DNA of 32,022 nt from an uncultured Pelagibacteraceae bacterium (GTDB taxonomy: Bacteria > Pseudomonadota > Alphaproteobacteria > Pelagibacterales > AG-422-B15): contig CABZEU010000002.1 in NCBI GenBank assembly GCA_902524795.1, forward strand, positions 1 through 32,022. The letters run 5' to 3'. The notes beneath the pieces were generated by a model that saw only the letters and a list, made by a program, of their open reading frames with translations, was not told the origin of the DNA and made no database searches. The position numbers and the translations under genes are program-made. Position 1 is the first letter of the stretch. The number at the start of each line of letters is the position of its first letter. This document shows, piece after piece, positions 27,760-32,022 of this stretch.

Positions 27760-28860
27760 TTATGAAATATATCTTCTTTGGTATCTTTTGCCTAGGTTTG
27801 TTAAAATCTCATATGGTATTGTATTTATGCTTTCACACACTTTATTGATAGGGTTCTTATTTCCAATGAATTCAAACTCTTTATTAGCTATTTGTTCTAA
27901 GTCCATAAAGTTTGTCAAATCGACTGTTACTAGGTCCATTGAGACTCTTCCAATCAAATTAATTCGTTTATTATTTAAATAAATTCTACAATTATTTGAA
28001 AAGAGTCTACTGAACCCGTCACCATAACCAATTGCAAAAGTACCAATTTGCATCTTTTTCTTTGCTTTAAATGTAGCTCCATAGCCTACGGTATCCCCTT
28101 TATTAATTTCCCTTGTTTGTATTAATTTACTCTTTAAAGATACTACATTTTTGTAATGTTTTCTCTCTTTGATTTGACAGTTGCCCCCATAAAGAGATAT
28201 TCCTGGCCTAACCATATCAAGATTATATTTTCTTCCCAGCAACACCCCTCCAGAGTTCGATATGCTGTGAAGACAATTTGGAAAATGTATTCTTATCTTA
28301 TCAAATTCCTTTAATTGAGTTAGATTTTTTTTGTTTTTTGGATCATCAGCACAAGCTAAATGACTCATTATCAGAACAAGATCTGAATTTTTAATTAATT
28401 TTGTTTGATTTTTAACAAGATTGACTGTTTCATTTTTATCTAAACCAAGTCGTGACATGCCAGTATCAAAATGAATTGCAATTTTAATTTTTTTATTAAA
28501 TTTACTTTGGTAGCGCTCGATTTTCCTAAGCTGTTTTAAATCATTAATAACTGGTATCAATTTATATTTGCTTATTATATTTAAGTTATTTAGAACTAAG
28601 CCATTTAGAATAAAAACTTCTACTTTTTTATTTATTTTCCTAATTTCCAAAGCTTCATCTGTAGTTGCCACGAAGAAGTGCTTACATTCTAACCTTATTA
28701 GTTGAGGTAAAACTTTTTTAACTCCAAGACCATACGCATTTGATTTTACAGTTGATGCAACTATACAATTTCTCTTTACTTTTTTTTTGATTTTTAAGTA
28801 ATTGTCACCTAAGGCTTTTAAGTCAATATCTAAAAAACTATTTTGATCAACATTCTTCAT
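27760..28860 (-). CDS. alr: Alanine racemase
   Basis: PLP enzyme interconverting L- and D-alanine, giving D-Ala for peptidoglycan. It has 366 aa. The PLP lysine is K39 in VKSNAYGLG (usually VKADAYGHG, a conservative variant). The barrel segments HFDTGMSRLGL and SNSGG, and the RPGISLYGG loop, are present. The second catalytic base is Y260 (TVGYGATF), and the C-terminal domain has the RVSMDLVTVDLT segment. Lysine content is very high, as expected from base composition. The gene follows dnaB by 11 bp, a common alphaproteobacterial order. Confidence 0.95.
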   Translation of the reverse strand: MKNVDQNSFLDIDLKALGDNYLKIKKKVKRNCIVASTVKSNAYGLGVKKVLPQLIRLECKHFFVATTDEALEIRKINKKVEVFILNGLVLNNLNIISKYKLIPVINDLKQLRKIERYQSKFNKKIKIAIHFDTGMSRLGLDKNETVNLVKNQTKLIKNSDLVLIMSHLACADDPKNKKNLTQLKEFDKIRIHFPNCLHSISNSGGVLLGRKYNLDMVRPGISLYGGNCQIKERKHYKNVVSLKSKLIQTREINKGDTVGYGATFKAKKKMQIGTFAIGYGDGFSRLFSNNCRIYLNNKRINLIGRVSMDLVTVDLTNFMDLEQIANKEFEFIGNKNPINKVCESINTIPYEILTNLGKRYQRRYIS

Positions 28861-28871
28861 TTTGAAAGACT

Positions 28872-30344
28872 TTACTCATAATTGTTTGAGTGATCTTTGC
28901 TAATAAAGTTCCCAAACTTTGTAAACTTACTTTCAAAGCTTAGTCTTATATTTCCCGTTGGTCCATGTCTTTGTTTCGATATAAGAAGTTCAGCTTGACC
29001 ATGAATTTCATCCATTTTTTGCTGCCATTCAATATAATCAGCGGTCCCAAGTGCAGGCTCACTTTTTTCTAGATAATATTCTTCCCTATAAATAAACATT
29101 ACTACATCTGAGTCCTGCTCGATGGAACCTGACTCTCTTAGATCTGATAATAAAGGCTTCTTATCTTCTCTTTGCTCAACCTGTCTGGATAATTGTGACA
29201 ATGCTATAACAGGAATATTCATTTCTTTTGCAAGAGCCTTGAGGCCTTGAGTTATTTCTGATAGTTCAAGAACTCGTGACTCATTTCTTGATATCTTACT
29301 TGGCCTCACTAATTGTAAATAATCAATCACGATTGCACCAAGACCGTTTTTTCGCTTTAGCCTTCTTGCCCTTGAAGCAAGTGTTCCAATATTTATTGCA
29401 GGTGTGTCGTCAATGAATAAAGGTATCTCCAATATTTTTTTTGATACTGATACTAAACTATCTAAATCATTTTCTGATAAATCACCTTTTCTCATATCAT
29501 TAGAACTTATCCTTGCCTCTTCAGATAAAATTCTTCTCGCTAGTTGCTCTGATGACATTTCAAGTGAAAAGAACAAAACACTTGAATTCATATCATTATT
29601 ATTATGAGCCTCTTTTGCAATATTAAATGCCATATTTGTTGCTAATGCTGTTTTTCCCATAGATGGTCTTCCAGCAATTATGATTAAATCAGAAGAATGA
29701 AATCCTCCTAATTTCGCGTCAAGATCCCTAAATCCTGAGGATAGGCCAATCACACTAGTATCTTTCTTGAATGCTTTTGTGGTAAGCTCTATGGCCTCTT
29801 CTACAGAACTTCTAAATGACCGGACTTTATTTCTTGTAGTTCCTTTTTCTGATATCTGATAAAGATCTTTTTCTGCATCTTCTATGAGGTCCCCGGGTTT
29901 TACATCCATATCACTTTCAATGGCATCATGTTGGACTTTCCCGCCAAGTTCATAAAGTCCTCGTCTTACAGCCATATCATAAATAATTTGAGCATAGCTC
30001 TTAGCATACTCTAAAGAAACTGCAGAATTCGCAAGTCTAAATAGGTAATTTGATCCGCCTATTTCCTCTAGATTTTTTTCAATCTCAAAATAACTTTGTA
30101 AAGTAATTGGTGATGCAATTTGACCTTTAGAAATCATTTTATGCATTACTTCAAATATAATTCTATGAACCGGTTCATGGAAATGTTCAGGATTTACTAT
30201 TTCAGTTATATCGTAAAATATTTCATTGTTAATTAGTAAAGCGCCCAGCAATCCTTGTTCAGCCTCCATATTATGTGGAAGCTGTTTAGAAGGAATCTTA
30301 TTAGACTGGATTTGAAATGTATTTGACATTGAGTCAATTAACAT
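28872..30344 (-). CDS. dnaB: Replicative DNA helicase DnaB
   Basis: Hexameric 5'-3' helicase of the replication fork. It has 490 aa from the first ATG; an ATG six codons in (30329) is an equally plausible start. The N-terminal domain (about 24-130, PHNMEAEQGLLGALL) is followed by a linker and the RecA-like domain with Walker A GRPSMGKT (225-232), Walker B region AIVIDYLQL, and the DnaB-specific LSQLSRQVEQREDKKPLLSDLRESGSIEQD segment with its arginine-rich H4 motif. No intein is present. It lies in the ribosomal-protein operon, separated from rplI by 134 bp that could hold its own promoter. Confidence 0.97.
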   Translation of the reverse strand: MLIDSMSNTFQIQSNKIPSKQLPHNMEAEQGLLGALLINNEIFYDITEIVNPEHFHEPVHRIIFEVMHKMISKGQIASPITLQSYFEIEKNLEEIGGSNYLFRLANSAVSLEYAKSYAQIIYDMAVRRGLYELGGKVQHDAIESDMDVKPGDLIEDAEKDLYQISEKGTTRNKVRSFRSSVEEAIELTTKAFKKDTSVIGLSSGFRDLDAKLGGFHSSDLIIIAGRPSMGKTALATNMAFNIAKEAHNNNDMNSSVLFFSLEMSSEQLARRILSEEARISSNDMRKGDLSENDLDSLVSVSKKILEIPLFIDDTPAINIGTLASRARRLKRKNGLGAIVIDYLQLVRPSKISRNESRVLELSEITQGLKALAKEMNIPVIALSQLSRQVEQREDKKPLLSDLRESGSIEQDSDVVMFIYREEYYLEKSEPALGTADYIEWQQKMDEIHGQAELLISKQRHGPTGNIRLSFESKFTKFGNFISKDHSNNYE

Positions 30345-30478
30345 TAATTACAAAAAATTGTCAGTATTTTAATCAAAAAAGATACTAACAGGATTACAAT
30401 ATTGTTAATATATTCTTAGGCTTTATATAGAGTATTATATTTACCTTTTAAATCTTTGAAATTGGTAAAGAATTATGA
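30345..30478 (-). promoter_or_regulatory. rplI-dnaB intergenic region with small inverted repeats
   Basis: In 134 bp I see three weak elements. TTTACC/GGTAAA (30440-30445, 30464-30469) could be a leaky terminator after rplI. ACAATATTGT (30396-30405) is a perfect 10-bp palindrome. GTCAGTAT (30360-30367) with ATACTAAC (30382-30389) gives an 8-bp stem with one G-U pair on the dnaB strand, 15 bp before its start. A reverse-strand TATAAT (30434-30439) might be a -10 for dnaB. None is strong alone. Confidence 0.3.
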
Positions 30479-30925
30479 TTAAGTTTTTTTTGTTATTTCA
30501 AGGTGAAGATTAACCGTAATATCCTCATATAAATTAACCTGTATTTCGGTTTCGCCTAATTCTTTTATAGGACCAAAAATTATTGCATCAGGTGAAATCT
30601 TTATTTCAAGTAAAGAAAATATACTCTCACTTATAGATTTTTGACTAACTGCACCATAGAGGCCACCTTCATCGTTTGCCTCCATCTCCATTGAAATTTT
30701 TTTATCCTCTAACTTTTCCTTGACTTCTTTTGCCTCAACTATTTTTTTATCATTATTAGAATTTATTTGAGTGAGGCGACTTTCTAAATCAGCTTTATTT
30801 TTTTTATTGGCAATGATTGCTTTTTTTTCAGGTATCAAATAATTTTTGGCAAAGCCGTCTTTAACAGTGACAATCTCACCAGCTTTTCCTAATTTATTTA
30901 ATGACTCTAGAAGTATAATATCCAT
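30479..30925 (-). CDS. rplI: 50S ribosomal protein bL9
   Basis: A 148-aa large-subunit protein. The N-terminal globular domain has the signature LGKAGEIVTVKDGFAKNYLIPEKKA (about 12-36). A long connecting helix (about 40-75, very rich in Lys, Asn and Glu) leads to the C-terminal domain with the GGLYGAVS motif (87-94). The start overlaps the rpsR stop by one base (TAATG). It is last in the rpsF-rpsR-rplI cluster. Confidence 0.97.
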   Translation of the reverse strand: MDIILLESLNKLGKAGEIVTVKDGFAKNYLIPEKKAIIANKKNKADLESRLTQINSNNDKKIVEAKEVKEKLEDKKISMEMEANDEGGLYGAVSQKSISESIFSLLEIKISPDAIIFGPIKELGETEIQVNLYEDITVNLHLEITKKT

Positions 30926-31119
30926 TATCGACCCGTATATGGTAATAATGCGAGAAATCTAGCTCTTTTAATTGCATTCGAAAGGTCTTTTTGTTTCTTA
31001 ATTGAAATATAACTTATTCTTCTAGGGGTAATTTTGCCTTTCTCGGAAATGAATTTTCTTAGAGAGGAAAGATCTTTATAATCGAAGGAAGAAGCGTTGT
31101 TTTTTGTATTACTATCCAT
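30925..31119 (-). CDS. rpsR: 30S ribosomal protein bS18
   Basis: A 64-aa protein of the small-subunit platform that pairs with bS6. Recognised by [25 protein letters not shown] and the C-terminal [16 protein letters not shown] start it at ATG 31119; a TTG one codon upstream is less likely. It is slightly short compared with the usual 75 because the N-terminal basic tail is reduced. It lies 7 bp after the rpsF stop. Confidence 0.96.
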   Translation of the reverse strand: MDSNTKNNASSFDYKDLSSLRKFISEKGKITPRRISYISIKKQKDLSNAIKRARFLALLPYTGR

Positions 31120-31126
31120 CAAAAAC

Positions 31127-31453
31127 CTACTCTTTTTCCTTGATCATTAATGTAGGAGTTTCACCAAATGATTTAACTTTAATAGACAAGTATCTGATAA
31201 CATTTTCATTTAAATTTAATTTTGAGTTCATCAAGTCGATATTTTCCTGAGGTATTTCAATGTTCATGAATTCATAGAATGCTTTTTTATTGTTTTTAAT
31301 AGGATAAGCAAGATTTCTCATGCCCCAACTTTCTTGATAAATGACGTTACCATTTAACTCAGAGACCATGTTTGTATAATTTTTTAGCTCATTAGAAAGT
31401 TCATTTGAACTCAAATTTTGTTTAAGTATTAATACATGTTCAAAAAGAGCCAT
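31127..31453 (-). CDS. rpsF: 30S ribosomal protein bS6
   Basis: A 108-aa ferredoxin-like ribosomal protein that binds bS18. Evidence: the [14 protein letters not shown] opening, the [20 protein letters not shown] segment (the usual 'WGxRxLAYPIxKxxxAxY'), and [12 protein letters not shown]. It is the first gene of the rpsF-rpsR-rplI cluster and divergent from fabD. A 9-bp inverted repeat lies just upstream of its start. No convincing Shine-Dalgarno is visible. Confidence 0.96.
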   Translation of the reverse strand: MALFEHVLILKQNLSSNELSNELKNYTNMVSELNGNVIYQESWGMRNLAYPIKNNKKAFYEFMNIEIPQENIDLMNSKLNLNENVIRYLSIKVKSFGETPTLMIKEKE

Positions 31454-31462
31454 AAATTAGTC

Positions 31463-31491
31463 ATATTTATTATTAAAGTCCGAATAAATAT
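31463..31491. promoter_or_regulatory. 9-bp perfect inverted repeat in the rpsF/fabD divergent region
   Basis: ATATTTATT (31463-31471) and AATAAATAT (31483-31491) are exact complements around an 11-nt loop, starting 10 bp upstream of the rpsF start. On the rpsF strand the loop reads CGGACTTTAAT. It could be a leader hairpin of the rpsF message or an operator within the shared promoter region. The arms are purely A/T, so chance is not excluded. Confidence 0.4.
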
Positions 31492-31493
31492 TC

Positions 31494-31499
31494 TATAAT
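31494..31499 (+). promoter_or_regulatory. Candidate -10 element for fabD
   Basis: A perfect TATAAT ends 26 bp before the fabD ATG, in the 72-bp divergent gap. The expected -35 position (near 31471) has only TATTAA, so this is a partial promoter match. Confidence 0.35.
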
Positions 31500-31525
31500 C
31501 ATATATTAAGCAAGTATTCTTTTAA

Positions 31526-32022
31526 ATGAAAACAGCATTAATTTTTCCAGGACAAGGCTCACAAATTGTTGGGATGGGGTACGACTTTTATTCTCATTTT
31601 CAATCATCACGTGATATTTATGACCAGTTAGACAAAATAATGGGAAAAAGTCTTGTAAAATTAATATTTAAAGGTGAAGAAAATGAACTTGCCATGACAG
31701 AAAATTCACAACCTTCAATAATGGCAACAAGCGTTGCTATTATTGCTGCTTTAGAGGAAAGTGGAAAAATTCATGAACATTCTTTTCATTGTGTGGCAGG
31801 CCACTCTCTTGGTGAATACTCGGCATTAGTTGCTAATAAATCACTTGATTTTAGAGATTCTGTTGAGTTGCTTAAAGTTCGATCCAAAGCCATGCAGGAA
31901 TGCATGCCACTTGGCGCTGGGGGAATGGCGGCAATTATTGGTGGCACTGAAGAGGAGATTACTGCCATCATAAGCGATATAAACTTAGAAGGAAAAGTTT
32001 TTGTAGCGAATGATAATGCAGT
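31526..32022 (+). CDS. fabD: Malonyl-CoA:ACP transacylase, 3'-truncated by the window edge
   Basis: Loads malonyl groups onto acyl carrier protein to start fatty acid synthesis. The frame is open from ATG 31526 to the window end; 165 residues are visible of about 310. Recognised by the N-terminal ALIFPGQGSQ, the TENSQPS segment (substrate loop), the nucleophile motif GHSLGEY with S94, and VRSKAMQECMPLGAGGMAAI, which carries the conserved Arg and the glycine-rich turn. It is divergent from rpsF; fabD next to the rpsF operon is a usual alphaproteobacterial arrangement. Confidence 0.96.
   Translation, partial: MKTALIFPGQGSQIVGMGYDFYSHFQSSRDIYDQLDKIMGKSLVKLIFKGEENELAMTENSQPSIMATSVAIIAALEESGKIHEHSFHCVAGHSLGEYSALVANKSLDFRDSVELLKVRSKAMQECMPLGAGGMAAIIGGTEEEITAIISDINLEGKVFVANDNA

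Overview
The window is a compact, AT-rich stretch of chromosome from a free-living alphaproteobacterium, most likely a streamlined marine lineage (SAR11-, HIMB59- or AEGEAN-169-like; the sequence alone does not decide which). Reasons: the base composition, gene spacings mostly below 50 bp with many start/stop overlaps, and gene neighbourhoods typical of Alphaproteobacteria (alaS next to icd; fabD | rpsF-rpsR-rplI-dnaB-alr; panB-YfgM-like-bamB-der). There is no gap over 300 bp without a gene, and I saw no tRNA, rRNA, CRISPR array, transposase or integrase.

Layout. 1-2171: 3' part of alaS (+), whose end overlaps the convergent icd. 2152-13110 (-): a tightly packed run reading tolC-like, padR, membrane fusion protein, two tandem RND permeases, LOG-family hydrolase, icd. 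It looks like one complete tripartite efflux system with its own PadR-type regulator, running straight into two housekeeping genes. Two matching palindromes lie in front of tolC and are the likely regulator operators. 13249-17325 (+): rlmE, guaB, a small TPR protein and guaA, i.e. 23S rRNA methylation and GMP synthesis. 17303-17897: the last 23 bp of guaA are repeated exactly 572 bp downstream. Between the copies lie only a zinc-ribbon membrane protein gene and short repeats. This is the footprint expected of a small integrated element, or its remnant, at the guaA 3' end. 17958-20498 (+): a GNAT acetyltransferase, a class I photolyase and a small membrane protein. 20554-24115 (+): panB, a YfgM-like TPR protein, bamB and a der gene that encodes only one G domain plus the KH domain. 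24112-31453 (-): rpsF, rpsR, rplI, dnaB, alr, an MMPL/RND-like exporter, cvpA and an SDR protein lacking the catalytic lysine. 31526-end (+): 5' part of fabD, divergent from rpsF.

Most of the window is ordinary core genome. The observations I rate highest are the guaA 3'-end duplication with its minimal cargo, the shortened Der GTPase, the PadR operator pair, the substituted proton-relay residues in both RND pumps, and the SDR with a Met in place of its catalytic Lys. I found no clearly new defence or multi-gene system.
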